DNA from: Immersiella caudata
Lineage: Eukaryota > Ascomycota > Sordariomycetes > Sordariales > Lasiosphaeriaceae
Assembly: GCA_030512335.1 (NCBI GenBank)
Contig: JAULSU010000002.1
Span: 3,162,001 to 3,226,000, forward strand
Direction of reading: 5' to 3'
Length of the DNA stretch: 64,000 bases
Shown: piece by piece, positions 45,315 to 56,600 of the stretch
How positions within the stretch are numbered: position 1 is the first letter of the stretch
Layout of the letters: every line of letters begins with the position of its first letter
The notes under the pieces: generated by a model
What the model was told of the DNA's origin: nothing
What the model saw: the letters and a program-made list of their open reading frames with translations, nothing else
The model's database searches: none
Made by a program: the position numbers and the translations under genes

Positions 45315-45916
45315 CTACGTAGACTCTGTGTGTTTTTCTGCAGCTTCTGGTCCCTCGGCTGCTTCTGATGCCTCTTTTCTCTCTTCTTCGAGCTTCCGAT
45401 ACTTTCTACGACTCTTCTTAGCGGCGCTGTCGGCTCGTTTCTTCTTGACGTTACCGACGATGGCATTTCGGCTCTGATCACCGTTCACGAGCTCGTCTAG
45501 TTTAGCAGCGAGGAGCTCCCGGGCTGTCTTTCGATTGTTCTCTCGGGAGCGGGTGGCCTGACACTTCACAACAATGCCGGTAGGGATGTGTTTGAGTTGC
45601 ACGGCGGAGTTGGTTTTATTCTGAACAACGACCGTAGTCAGCGAGAAAGTTGTTTCAAAATAGCACAACGATGGCTAGGGCATACAATCTTTTGACCACC
45701 AGGACCGCTACCCTTGAGAAAGGCCTCTTCAATCTCGCTTTCTGGTGGAGGTTTCGGCCTCGAGGGCATTTGCTTCACGGGGAGGGGTGACGTCGTTGTG
45801 AACGCTGCGGCGCTGAGCCGGTGCCCCAGCGCGGGATGCAGCTGATAGCCTGCATTTCGGGTGAGAGACGCGCCGGCGAGGACGCCTCGAAGGGCGGGGA
45901 GGATTGGGGTGCTCAT
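45315..45916 (-). CDS. Mitochondrial GGQ release-factor-like protein (RF1 domain only)
   Basis: Exons 45916-45686 and 45620-45315 flank a 65-bp intron and give 178 aa. The N terminus (MSTPILPALRGVLAGASLTR) is a likely mitochondrial presequence. The catalytic GSGPGGQKI (GGQ at residues 73-75) is split from NKTNSAVQLKHIPTGIVV by the intron, then comes CQATRSRENNRKTARELL and a Lys/Arg-rich tail. There is no codon-recognition domain, so it fits the C12orf65/MTRFR or ICT1 type that rescues stalled mitoribosomes rather than a stop-codon-reading RF1. The frame is open upstream to 46120, so the start could be earlier. Confidence 0.85.
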
Positions 45917-46317
45917 ATCATCTCGCTGTGGTGCGCTGACTGCGCGGATTCCCTTCAATGTTGAGGTGCACTTCGTGGTTGATGCGTGATGCAGTTGTTG
46001 AGTGGGGGGTTGGGTTACAGATTGGCCTATCAGAGGGCGATCCGGAAGTTCCGGGGTTGGGGTTGGCAAATCTCGGGAGATGGGACAGGGAAAATCGCGG
46101 CTCGGCGGGAAGCGAGACAAAGGGGTCGCGTGGAAATTTCCAAGCTGTTAGTGACTTGCGAGCAACCGATGCGACGACGACTACATTTGAAGGGGCAGAG
46201 AGAAGAGTGCAAAAACACACGGAACGACAAAACAGTGCGTGCGACACCTTAATTCCCGAACTGCGATCCCAGAATCCATCCCGCGGCCGCCACCAGCACC
46301 AACCACAAAGCGCAACG
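45917..46317. other. Divergent promoter mtRF-like/SPT small subunit
   Basis: 401 bp between the two start codons. No repeat or ORF of interest, apart from frames extending the neighbouring genes. Confidence 0.5.
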
Positions 46318-46692
46318 ATGTCTTCTTACCTCGAGTCCCTCAGCAAATGGATCCAGCTCAAGATTTACCAGCTGGAAGTGACCTACAGCGTCTACATCTT
46401 CACCCCCATCGAGAAGTTCATCTTCTGTACGTTCCCCACTCCACTCTCCCCTGGCACACGTGGCTGACTTGGCTGTTACATAGACTCGGTGCTCTTCCTG
46501 CTCTTCAGTCTTACATTTATCGCAACAGTCCTCTATCTCCCACATCATGTGCAGTTTATTGCTAGCCGCGCATGGTTCTACATGCACGGTGATGCGCCGG
46601 CCGAGCTGGGGAAGCAGAGCGTGGTGACGGCTGCGACGGTCGTGGCGGGGAAGGTCGCGGAGGCGACGGCCAGTGTGGTTAGAGAGCTTTAA
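46318..46692 (+). CDS. Serine palmitoyltransferase small subunit-like protein
   Basis: Exons 46318-46426 and 46484-46692 flank a 57-bp intron and give 105 aa. The motif WIQLKIYQLEVTYSVYIFTP, then one membrane helix (SVLFLLFSLTFIATVLYLP) and HHVQFIASRAWFYMHG, match the fungal SPT_ssu-like family. The subunit sits in the ER membrane next to the catalytic Lcb1/Lcb2 pair and stimulates the first step of sphingolipid synthesis (serine plus palmitoyl-CoA). The Ala/Val-rich tail is variable. Upstream in-frame sequence to 45958 lacks family features. Confidence 0.82.
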
Positions 46693-46993
46693 TTGGAAAC
46701 TTCTTCTGAAGTGGGAATACAAACGACAGGGTAGTACATGTGTGCGAGGGGCTGTATAATGGTTGGCCTGGGAGGGTGGTAATGGCTGTTTAGTTGTCAG
46801 TCGGCTGGCATTTGCATCTGGGGACTGGCGTTATGGGAAAGCAATGACATGGAGGTGTAAGAGGAGATAGACATAAAGCGCATATATCCATGCGATAAAG
46901 TAATACCCTTTGTAATAAGGGGCACATTCATTTCATATGCGGCCTCGTCATCGTTGCTGTTTATCTACCCCTATTTTTGGTACTCGCCCGCCG
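46693..46993. other. Convergent 3' intergenic SPT subunit/ELP2
   Basis: 301 bp between convergent stops. No feature recognised. Confidence 0.5.
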
Positions 46994-49471
46994 CTACAGC
47001 GAAATGGCGTATATCCTCAACGACCCATCCTCCCCAGCAACCGCCAAGTCCCTCATCCCACTCCCCTCTCTCGCCGGTCTCCACGCAAGTTGCATCACCG
47101 CCCTCGGCAACCACAATTCCTCACTCAACACCACTCTCTCCACCTCCTGCACCGCCCCATCCTCCCCAACCTTCAGCCCCAACACCAGCAGCCTCCCCGC
47201 TTCCGTGCCTATCGCCAGGAACATTGTTCCATCCTCCTTCACGCCCTCCGCGAAATCCAACGCTGTCACCGCATGATCCATCGCCAATCCCAAAGCCAAA
47301 GCAAACCCATCCTTCCCCCCAATCCAAACCTTCACCATCTTATCTCTCCCCGCCGTAGCGAACATCTCCCCCCTCGGCGCCCACGCCGCATCCAATATCA
47401 TCCGCGTGTGTCCCTTCGCGTTTGCTTGACGCAGGGTATACCCCTGTTTTTGGACCTCCGTACCATTGTCAGTATCACGGACAAAAACAGCCCATTGTCT
47501 ATCCCGTCCCACGCTCAACAAATGCTTGTCGTCGGGGGAGAACCGCAACCGGGTAACGGTGAGCGTGTGTGCCGCCAGCGGTGGGCGTAGTTCGGTCCAT
47601 TTTGGAGCTGTTTCGAAAAGCCGGATAACGGCGTGGTTGAGGGAGCTAGCGCGGCACGCCGAGGCGATGAGGGTGCCGGCGTGGTTGGCGGCGAGGCAGG
47701 AGAGCTCGTAGCCGTGGCCGTAGAGCTTTTCAGCCTCGGGCCAGAGGGTGTGGCGGCTGAGGGACTCTTCGAAGGGGGGGTGATCAATCTCGAGGGCGGA
47801 TTTGCGCACCATGGAGGCGGGGTCAAGGGCGTCGCGGTCGGTGAGGTGAGGGTTTTCTGGCGTGGAAGAAGGGTCCTCGCTGGGGAGGGAGTCGTCGATA
47901 ACGTCAATAGCTTTGTTGGAGAGGCCGAGGACGGGCATGTTGGCTGCGTCTGGGAGCAAAGAGGACGGCAGGGGAAGTTTGCTTCCGGTGAGGCGGTGGA
48001 GCATGTGCGCGACGGCCTTGGGCTCGGTGAAGACGCGCATGAGCTTTTCGTCGGCGCCGGAGACAAACGAGGAGGGGCCGAGAGAGTCGATGCAGTTGAG
48101 GTCGTAGCCGTGGATCTGGGGGCGGGACATCTCGTGCCAGGTGCCGTCACCGGCAGCCCATTCAGCATGAAGGCGAGTGGTTTGGTCGGAGCTGGTGGAG
48201 AGGAGGTAGCCACCGTCGCGGGACCAGGAAATACCTGTAACGGCACGATTGTGGCCAGAGACAGCAATGTTTTGCTCCCAGCGATCCTCGGCGGCGTCGT
48301 AGTCCCAGCGGCGCCAGCTACCAGTCCGACCGAGGGTGATGACGGCGCTACCGTCGGGCGACCAAAGACCTGTCCAGAAGCCGCCAATACTGCCTGTTGC
48401 TGTGGTTGCGCCCTTCTCTCTGCTGACCTCGCCCAGACGGGCCACGGTGATCCAGATGCCAGACTCGGCGTCCGACTCCCAGATGGATAGGGAGTTGTCT
48501 GCCGATGCGGAAAGGAGCTGCAGTCTGCCGTCACTAGCCACGCGAGACCATCGGGCGCTGTAAATCCAGTCCTCGTGTCCGAGAAGAAGGGCCTCAAACA
48601 TGATGCAGTGCTTCTCTCCTCCGGTGTTGAGCTTGTGAATCTTGTTTCCGGGCATCAGGGCGTTGGCGGCCATGTCGACGCCGGCCGCGCCCAGAGCTGA
48701 CGGGGCTGTGCCATGATGGATGCGCCAGAGTCGAATGTACTTGTCCTGGCTTGCCGATGCGAGGAGCAAGTCGCTCTTGGGAGTGTCAGCCTTCTCGCGC
48801 ACAAAGTCCAGGGACCGGACCCAATTTTCGTGGCCAGAGAGCGTTGCTTGGAGCGTGAACTCTGGGTTTCCCTCTTCCAAGGTGGCGGTGAAGATTTGAA
48901 CATTGCTTGCGGTTCCAGCCACTGCCATGATGGTTGCTTGTCCGGCATCGCCAAGCGGGCTCATGGCCACAGTGAGAGGAAAATACCCCTTGGTGGTCTT
49001 GATAGTTTGCACGAGCGTCGTCTCGCCTGTTGATGAGAGTGACCACACCTTGACGGTAGCATCAGCCGCTCCCGTGGCAAAAAAGCGCTTCCTATCATCT
49101 CCAGCTGCCTCTTGGCCTCGAAGAATAGCTATGCAGTTGATGGGGGCTGTGTGTGCATCCAGGCTGTGAATGCACGATGCAGTGCGCGTCTCTGTGTCCA
49201 GAGCCCATATTCTGAGGCCGTGGTCGTCACCCCCAGTGACGATATAGGTAGTCTTCTCACTGTGGTATCTAGGTAGAAACTTTACAGCCCGTACGTGGGC
49301 GGTATGGCCGCTGAGAATGCGAGCGATGCCTTTTGAGTCGCGGGGATTCCAGAGACAGACGTTACAGTCTGCGCCAAACGCCACCAGTCCATTTGCACCC
49401 CAGTCGGCCGCGGCGGCATACCTATTAGCCCCGGCAGAGAGGTACCGTGTGTCGATTTTTGATTCAGTCAT
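46994..49471 (-). CDS. ELP2: Elongator subunit Elp2 (WD40 protein)
   Basis: A single exon of 825 aa. The start SAGANRYAAAADWGANGLVAFGADCNVCLWNP is the Elp2 signature. Many WD40 repeats follow in two seven-bladed propellers, seen as LSGHTAHVRAVKF, LSGHENWVRSLDFVRE, LLGHEDWIYSARWS, SGHNRAVTGISWSRDGGYLLSTSSDQTTRLH, LYGHGYELSCLAANH and DAAWAPRGEMFATAGRDKMVKVW. Elp2 scaffolds the Elongator complex that adds carboxymethyl groups to wobble U34 of tRNAs. It is divergent from URM1 over 264 bp. Confidence 0.95.
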   Translation of the reverse strand: MTESKIDTRYLSAGANRYAAAADWGANGLVAFGADCNVCLWNPRDSKGIARILSGHTAHVRAVKFLPRYHSEKTTYIVTGGDDHGLRIWALDTETRTASCIHSLDAHTAPINCIAILRGQEAAGDDRKRFFATGAADATVKVWSLSSTGETTLVQTIKTTKGYFPLTVAMSPLGDAGQATIMAVAGTASNVQIFTATLEEGNPEFTLQATLSGHENWVRSLDFVREKADTPKSDLLLASASQDKYIRLWRIHHGTAPSALGAAGVDMAANALMPGNKIHKLNTGGEKHCIMFEALLLGHEDWIYSARWSRVASDGRLQLLSASADNSLSIWESDAESGIWITVARLGEVSREKGATTATGSIGGFWTGLWSPDGSAVITLGRTGSWRRWDYDAAEDRWEQNIAVSGHNRAVTGISWSRDGGYLLSTSSDQTTRLHAEWAAGDGTWHEMSRPQIHGYDLNCIDSLGPSSFVSGADEKLMRVFTEPKAVAHMLHRLTGSKLPLPSSLLPDAANMPVLGLSNKAIDVIDDSLPSEDPSSTPENPHLTDRDALDPASMVRKSALEIDHPPFEESLSRHTLWPEAEKLYGHGYELSCLAANHAGTLIASACRASSLNHAVIRLFETAPKWTELRPPLAAHTLTVTRLRFSPDDKHLLSVGRDRQWAVFVRDTDNGTEVQKQGYTLRQANAKGHTRMILDAAWAPRGEMFATAGRDKMVKVWIGGKDGFALALGLAMDHAVTALDFAEGVKEDGTMFLAIGTEAGRLLVLGLKVGEDGAVQEVERVVLSEELWLPRAVMQLAWRPAREGSGMRDLAVAGEDGSLRIYAISL

Positions 49472-49735
49472 GGCTGTGTCGGTTCATGTCGAGGGGCAAA
49501 GGGGCATGAACGGATGAGAGTATCTCCAGACTGAGTCGACGCACCTGATTGGCTGGAATTCCCTGTTGGCAAGATTTTTGGCCCAGCGAGCCCTGACGGT
49601 TGGTGAGCACATGGGAAAAGTGGGTCACATTCACAACTCACTCAACTCAACCTTCAACTCCCAGCCTACTTCCACAGTCAAGCCCCGATAGTCCAGAAAC
49701 TTGTTGCGTACCTAGACACGCACACTTGAATCATC
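49472..49735. promoter_or_regulatory. Shared divergent promoter ELP2/URM1
   Basis: 264 bp between the two start codons, short enough to act as a bidirectional promoter. No clear consensus site stands out. It includes repeated CAACTC/CACTCAACTCAACC sequence near 49633-49652. Confidence 0.5.
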
Positions 49736-50234
49736 ATGGCGAGCTCAGTAGAGGGGCCTCAGATTCCCATCTCGGTGGACTTTTCGTGAGTTTTTTTTTT
49801 TTTCCCACCTCGCTGTGTCAGGCGTCAGGCATCCTCACTCGGGCCTCGTCACTGGACAGCGCTGTCCAGTCTCGCTCACTGACGGGCCACTCCAGTGGAG
49901 GACTCGAGATGCTCTTCTCCAACCAAAGACGGCATTCCCTATCGATTGCAGCCAACGACAAAGACGGCAACCCATCCACCATCGCCTTCCTCATTGACCA
50001 TCTCTGCAAGAACCTCATGAAAGACCCTAGGTCTGAGCTCTTCGTCTTGGACGGCCATATGTGAGTTTCCCTAGAGCGCCCACTTCTACCTACTACGACT
50101 AACAGCCTGCTATCAGTCGCCCCGGAATTCTGGTGCTCATCAACGACGCCGACTGGGAGCTGGAAGGCGAAGAGGAATACGAGCTCAAAGCAGGCGACAA
50201 CGTTCTTTTCGTCTCGACCCTGCACGGTGGTTAA
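49736..50234 (+). CDS. URM1: Ubiquitin-related modifier Urm1
   Basis: Exons 49736-49785, 49896-50060 and 50117-50234 (introns of 110 and 56 bp) give 110 aa. It starts MASSVEGPQIPISVDFSGGLEMLF and ends LKAGDNVLFVSTLHGG. The C-terminal Gly-Gly is exposed right before the stop, as required for thiocarboxylation by Uba4. Urm1 is both the sulfur carrier for 2-thiolation of wobble U34 (with Ncs2/Ncs6) and a protein modifier under oxidative stress. Every splice junction keeps the frame and restores the family sequence. Confidence 0.96.
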
Positions 50235-52060
50235 CTCGATCCTACCTCAACCTCTCCCATCATGCCACCAAATTATCTCGTCGCAAGGCTCGGTAACAAG
50301 GCCTCACTCCTCACCACTGGGAAACCCTTGGCTATCCTGTCCTCCGTTACACGAGCTGTCCCCCCAGGTTCGCCTCCATCATATCATACCTCCCATGCCA
50401 CGGAGATACACCCCACAAAGGCAACGGCGGTATTCGCAAAACAATTGACACTGTCTTCTCCACGTGGGCAACCTAGCCTAAAAGGCATCACTACCGCCCA
50501 TCTCGACTCGTACGCTGTCTCAACCTCCGAGAAGCACGTGTCCCCCCCGGTCATGTGGGCCATCGATCCCATACAATTCGGTCAGAAAAAGAGGCAAGGT
50601 GGGGTTAGGCAACCAAAGAGACAGCACAAAGCCCAAACATACCTACTCATGCTCCATGCTCTCCGTCTAGATCAACAAACTTGCGGCAAACCTGTTCATG
50701 CCATGTTCTGCCAGCTCACTCACAGCCCACGAGGCTCAATACATACCAATGGAACATATTTCAGGAGGCGAGCCTACTTGAGCTAATCTCTTTCGATCCT
50801 CCCATCTTCCCAATCAACACCGGATGTATGATGTATGAGCATACGTACGTACATCGACCCAGCAAAGCAATGAGGTAATCGCCCGCAATGTGGACCGCCA
50901 CGCCCAGGAGCTGTAGAGGGGTGACATCCAGATGGCTGCAAGAGACACACGGCTAACAGCTCCTCCGTACCTCTAAAGACATTTCTGCCATTGCCTATAT
51001 GGAACTAGACCCCCACCATAGGGTTAGAAAAATCTCATCCTAAAAAACTGCCCAACCACTTTTTGTGCGTCCAGTGTGTTGGACAAGATCTTGATTTGAC
51101 CAAGAGATCTCCCACCAGCGCCAACTGGAAATGCGGGAATTTGGTCAGCCACCACGTTGGATCTTCCCTCTGCTGCGGACACGCCCTACCTCGTCCCTTA
51201 CCCCGACCACCACTTTCACTTTACTTCACTCAGACGACTGGCACTTATTTTCATAATAATATTTGCTTTGTGATTTAGGTCTTCTCTTGAACTGAACCTC
51301 TCTCAGCCAGTCGGTTCCACATGCGGATATGCTGTCATCGCAACACGCCCCCAAGTTTTCAACGCACTTCCTCGTCTAAGTACATGCTGATGTTTCAATC
51401 CACGGTCCAATGTTCGCTCCCGTCGCCCCGATCTCCACGAAACGCCCTCTTGAAAGAATGCTGTATGCTTGCCGTTGCTTCCTCACCGCTCTTCGTCATG
51501 TAAACGAGAGACTGGTGTCCTGTGTGATTCCACATCCTCCTGTAATGCACCCCTCGGCCTCCACAACAACACGGTTTGCTCCCCCCCTCTCCACCTCTTC
51601 ATCAATCCCTACCTAGGGATTAGAGTATGTGTACAATGAGCGACAGAGCCCAAAAAGCAGATAGCAGCCGTAGACATAAAACCAAAAAGCAAACCCGCAG
51701 AGCAAAAAAAAGAGCAAATAGCCAAACCGCCTACTAACCACCGACCCCGTTCTCTAAAAATGCTGATTTCGCTCCAGATTGCCAACCTCCCATCCATCGC
51801 TCAGTTAATAAAAAAAAAAGGCAAGCAGCTCAAGCCGCCGTGCGTCGACATTATATGAAACTTGTAGACAGGAAAAAACAGTAGGCCGCGTACATGAGAG
51901 CAACTTTTTCTGCGAATTGCAAAAGACCAATAACAAGTTTTCGGATAGCCAAACCATAAATGCATTGCGAGTAAGCCGCCCAAGATCAAAGGAAATGGTC
52001 TCATCGTCCCATTAGCATCGTGAAAAGGAAAAAAAAAAAGCACGCCGTGATCCTACCGCC
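50235..52060. other. Long intergenic region URM1/AZF1-like
   Basis: An 1826-bp stretch between convergent genes. It holds A-tracts (51808-51819 and 52030-52039) and a TACG-rich inverted motif near 50831-50856. Much of it may be a long 3' UTR of the zinc-finger gene. No coding ORF is supported. Confidence 0.45.
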
Positions 52061-53663
52061 TCAATACATACGATCGCCAAAGGCAAGCTCCCGTCCGTGT
52101 TCATCTTCGTAGACAGGCCCGGTGGTGCTAGAGGAGGGTGCATTGCTAACCTCCTCGGCGTCGTAGAGATCATAACTGTGGTGGGATTCGCGGTTTAAAT
52201 TGACGAGCATGTTGGGACGGGTGCTCATGCTGTAGGCGGCTGGGTGGCTGAGGCCCTGGTAGGAGAGCCCGTGGTGGTTAGGAAGAGGCGTCTGCAGCTG
52301 AGGGAGACTGTGTGCGAGTGTCATTGGAAAATGCTGAGCCATCGTGCCTGCCGGCGTCGCGGGTGACGTCTGGGGAGACGAATGTGCCGTAATGCAGCCC
52401 ACCTTCCGGTGCTTTCCACGGCCCTTGATTCCCTTGTTGCTGTTCTTGTAAAGCGTCGCGAAGTATTCCCACAACTCCTTGTCGGCCTTTGAAACATTGT
52501 TCAAGTCGCCAATGGAGGCGAACTTCGCCGTCAGTGCCTTCAGAGTCTCGACGTGGAACTTGTTCTGATGTGACTGTATCGACTGTCAACACGGCTACCA
52601 CCTGAAGCTTAAAGAATCGAGACGTACCTTGAGGTTGCCGAGCTGAGTGAAGTTTTTGTTGCAGTTGTCAAGCTTGCACTCGAATGGCTTGGTTGGATTG
52701 TGCGTCTTGAGGTGAGCTCTAACATTGCCCTTTTGGGCAAATTTCTTGTCACACTTTGGGCAAGGGTACGGCTTCTCTCCGGTGTGGCGGCGTTCGTGCG
52801 TCTTCAAGTTACCGAGCTGAGAGAATCGATGGCCACAGCCAGGTAGTTTACATGTCTGTCCGATTTGTTAAATAGGAAAGCGTGTTGAAGGTGGAGGAAC
52901 CTACGTAAGGCTTGTCTCCTGTGTGAGCTCGCCTATGGATACTGAGATGGGTCTTCTGACTAAACGTCTTAGAACACCCCGGCATGTCACAGTAAAAGGT
53001 CTTGCGTTCCTTTGTTTGCGCGCGATCCCCCTGTTGTTCGGACGGCGAATACATCCGGACGTTCTGGATCAGTCAGCTTCTGCGGCTCTGACAAGGTGAT
53101 ACTCGACATACCGGTTCGGACTTAACATCAGCCTCGGGAGAAGCGGTCCCCATCTCTGCACCACCCAGAGCTGCGTCTGGCTTCGCTTGGATCGCCTTCA
53201 TAAGTGTATCAACACCGGTGTTGAAGTCGATGGCGCTGGTAGCCGAAAAGTTGCTGGTGATGCTTTTAGATCCCCTCCGACTGCTGGAAGCAGACACAGA
53301 AGACCTCTGAGCCTCACTTTTCACAGAGGGGCTCCGACTCCCGCCCGGAGACAAGCGGGTATCTCTCACGTCCTGAGCAGCCCGTCCATGCTCAGGCTCG
53401 GGCTCTGCAGACACGAGTCGCAGATGAGTCCTTTCAACCGGGTGGTGATACTGCTGAGGGTCCTGCTTGAACGAGTCCAGACCAGGAGCAGACGTGAACT
53501 GGGAATACGCGCCGTAGGAGACTGGTGGTTGGTATGCGGGAGCGGCTATGTTGGGCATGGGGGCCGCCGTAAGAGGTGCGTTCGAATAATACTGCGAGGC
53601 CGATCGAAGCGGGTGCGAAGCCATCGCCCGCACATCGAAGGGCATCATACCCGGCTCCATCAT
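52061..53663 (-). CDS. AZF1-like C2H2 zinc-finger transcription factor
   Basis: Minus-strand exons 53663-53112, 53063-52905, 52855-52628 and 52573-52061 (introns 48, 49 and 54 bp) give 483 aa. After a Ser/Pro/Tyr-rich disordered region come four C2H2 fingers from about residue 207: FYCDMPGCSKTF, YTCKLPGCGHRFSQLGN, YPCPKCDKKFAQKGN and FECKLDNCNKNFTQLGNLK, followed by SHQNKFHVETLKALTAKF. The last finger plus this extension is characteristic of yeast Azf1, a glucose-responsive activator. Introns fall between or inside fingers and all restore the frame. The start is uncertain: the frame is open upstream to about 53845 without ATG, so an upstream exon is likely (see findings). Confidence 0.82.
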
Positions 53664-56600
53664 GACATAGTCAGCACTGGGATGGTGCTGGGGCCAGCGC
53701 GCCCAGCTGGCAGGCGTCGTAGGTTGGGCTGTGAGAGCCAGTTTGCCGGTGGGTGTCTTGCTCCGTAAGAGCAAGACCCTTCGATGAGAAAGAGGGGTGC
53801 CGTGGTGGCTGGTGCGAAGGTACGGTCCCCGGCGTGGTTTGTTGCTCTACGTGGAGGAGGCCTGGGCGTAGAGATGATGAATTCCGCAGTGGACAGACGA
53901 GCAGGAGAAAAGAAGACGAGGCGTGTTGTAAAACAAAAGCCTGCCGAAAACAAGAAGAAGACGTTAGCTTGGTGCCGTGAATGATGTTGAGGGCGTAGGA
54001 ATCGTCATGTATGTTGACCATTCAAACAGACATGAGCGGGTAGGGGCATCTGGGGGAAGAGTGGCCTGCTATATCAATGCTTCACTGTCCCCGGGTGGAG
54101 AGGGTGTGGCCACTCGGCGTACTGGATCTAAAGAGCCAATCGATTGGGATACCATGGTGCTCGGAGATCTTGTTCGAATGAGGCGTCGACATGGATGGTC
54201 AACACTACCGCTGGTGGTTCCCCATTCTGAGCGGCCAGGCAGGCCAGCTCACTGGGACGGGCTGGTCTCTTACCAGCGAGGTACCTAGCGGTTGTGCGCA
54301 CCGTGGGCAAGGTACCTCGACGGCCGCGAGGACATGTCCCCGTCCCCCCCCCCCCCTGCTCATGAGTCCCAGGTTGGCGTAGGTACCGAGTAAGTTATCA
54401 GACCCCCACCGCTACGGAGCTCACACCCAAGCAAGGCCAGGGGGTGAACAAAAGAGAGGTGCCGGGGTGCCGTGTAACCTGGTTACCTTGGCTCTTGGCC
54501 ATTGAGACGACCGACATGGGGGTGTCTGGGGCACCTGGATGATTGCAAACTGCGCTGGTGGAGGGGGTAGGCTGGTCTCCCAGGCCTGCCTTATTGCGGC
54601 GGGCCTGGTACTCCAGCAGTCCTCGAGAGCCGTGGTGGAATGAGACATCAAGGATGAGAGACTCCCCGCCGTTAGTGCCCTCTGGCCGCCAGTACCCGCG
54701 ATATCCATCCTGGTTTGCCCCAGAGTGGACAGCTGGAACGTGCCCGTCGCTCATCATCAAGAGCCCACCCTGGACCCTGCGGCGCACTCCTCACGACTTT
54801 GGAGACCGCGAGGGGTTTGTCTGTCTGTGTCCCCGGGAGCTAAGGCTCAGAGTAAGGTAGCTGCCGTCAGCGGGAGGCGGAAGCGAAGGGCGGGAGCGAA
54901 GAAAAAAGAAAAAAAAACAAGACGACGTCTGAATCGTAAATCAACAGCTGGCTTGGCATCTACGCTAGAAGAGGGGAGGCTCTGCGTCTGGTCACCGAGA
55001 CAGGCCGTCATTCTGCGGAATGCTACCTGCCTGTGAAACGAGAGGGTATCTTATTTCAAGGCATTAAAATGGTGTTTTTTTTTTGCGCTTTCCGCGGCAA
55101 GCACGACCGTCATTCCTAACGTCAAAACGAATGCAGCGTTTCGGGTAGAGGAAAGAGCTGGAGTGAAGTGAGAATAGAGAGCAGCAGCGACCCAGCGAGG
55201 AAACAAGAGCCCAAAGAGGTGTGGCAACCGGGGCGGCACAGTGACAAGGGTGTTAGTGCCGGGGAGCTGGCAACGCTAGCTGCTCAGGGCAACGACAATC
55301 GAGTGACAGCCTCCTCTGTTCAGTGGGCACGCAGCAGGCAAAGAGTGGAGGCACTCAGAACTGCCCAGTTGCGTCGAGGCAAGGTGGGTGTGAGGCATCA
55401 ACTCCATCCACCTCACGTCCCCTTTTACGCAATGCGAGATGGCAGTGAGGGCTCGCTTCCAGTCTACACCACTCTGGGCAAGATTGGGTACCTCTTGGTT
55501 GGTACGGTAGGTCTCCAGCGCGGCAATTCCCTTTCCATCCGTAGGTACCCGTGGTGAGTGCCGTTGTCGGTTCGCGCACAACCCGCAGTATCGATGCGTG
55601 CTTCATGGATGTGAAGCGCCACGCCCATTGTCGGGATCGCTACAGCTCCTACTTTGGCAAAGCTTGCGGTTGTCCAACATCGCCAATGCCGAGCATCAGC
55701 TCGCCTCGGCACTGGCAGCACGCAAAAGGGTTCCCGCACGATGCAGCCCTCTGCTGAACATCCGTCTCCAACGGCGGCAAAGGGCCATTGCACCCGAGGC
55801 AGAGCAGTTGCCCGAGCAAGATTCCCAATACCATGGGCGGCGGCTGCAGCGCGGTGGCACCAGAGACGCAGTGATCTGGTGGACGTGCAGTCCCGATGAG
55901 TCCGATGAGCGTGCCCGGGACTCGGACCCCCTCACCTCGGACGATTTGGTCCTTTGCACCTTTCCTTGGCCTACACTATCAAAGTCCTCAACAACCGGGC
56001 ACAACGCGGCGCCGTCATCGAGGACGCTATTCTTGCGAGCCTGCTCCAGCTACCTAGCATCCGACAGCAAAAGCCTCACGGCGTCGGAAGAGATACAGTC
56101 CGTGCTGTGACAGGGGGTTCCGGGTTGCAGTTCGTGCTAATCAACACGCTGGTTTGTTTTCAGGAGTTGACTGGTGGGCTGACCAGGTGCCAGGCGAAAA
56201 TCACCCGTTTCAGAACCCTAAGCTGCCTTACTCTTCCCACTTCCGAGCCCTGTGATCATATAGGGGCCCTGTTATAGCAGCTATAAAAAACCACCGTTGT
56301 GAATGTTGTGTCCACTATTACAGCGGTTTGGTGCTTTATTATCACCCATTTGGGTGTCAACGTCTCGGGCAAATGACGAGGGAGGGGGGGAGCAAGACGG
56401 AGTATGGTGCGGTCAATTGAGAAACACGAGGACCGGTTTGAAGTCGTTTGCCGTCGATCGAACTCCGTTTGAAGAAGGTTGGCATGCTGATCTCAAGTTT
56501 AGGGCTGCAACTGCATCCAGCTTCAACGCCGAAACGGCGGTATTCCGATTGTTCAGCCAGCCTATACGACTGAGCTTTAGAACCCGTGATCTGCCCGGTC

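Noticed and set aside
47633..48490. Plus-strand ORF of 285 codons opposite ELP2
   Set aside because: Shadow of the WD40 gene; Gly/Val/Glu-rich without motifs.
55598..56110. 170-codon ORF in the gene desert
   Set aside because: Arg/Ser/Leu-rich with no domain and no codon bias like the real genes.
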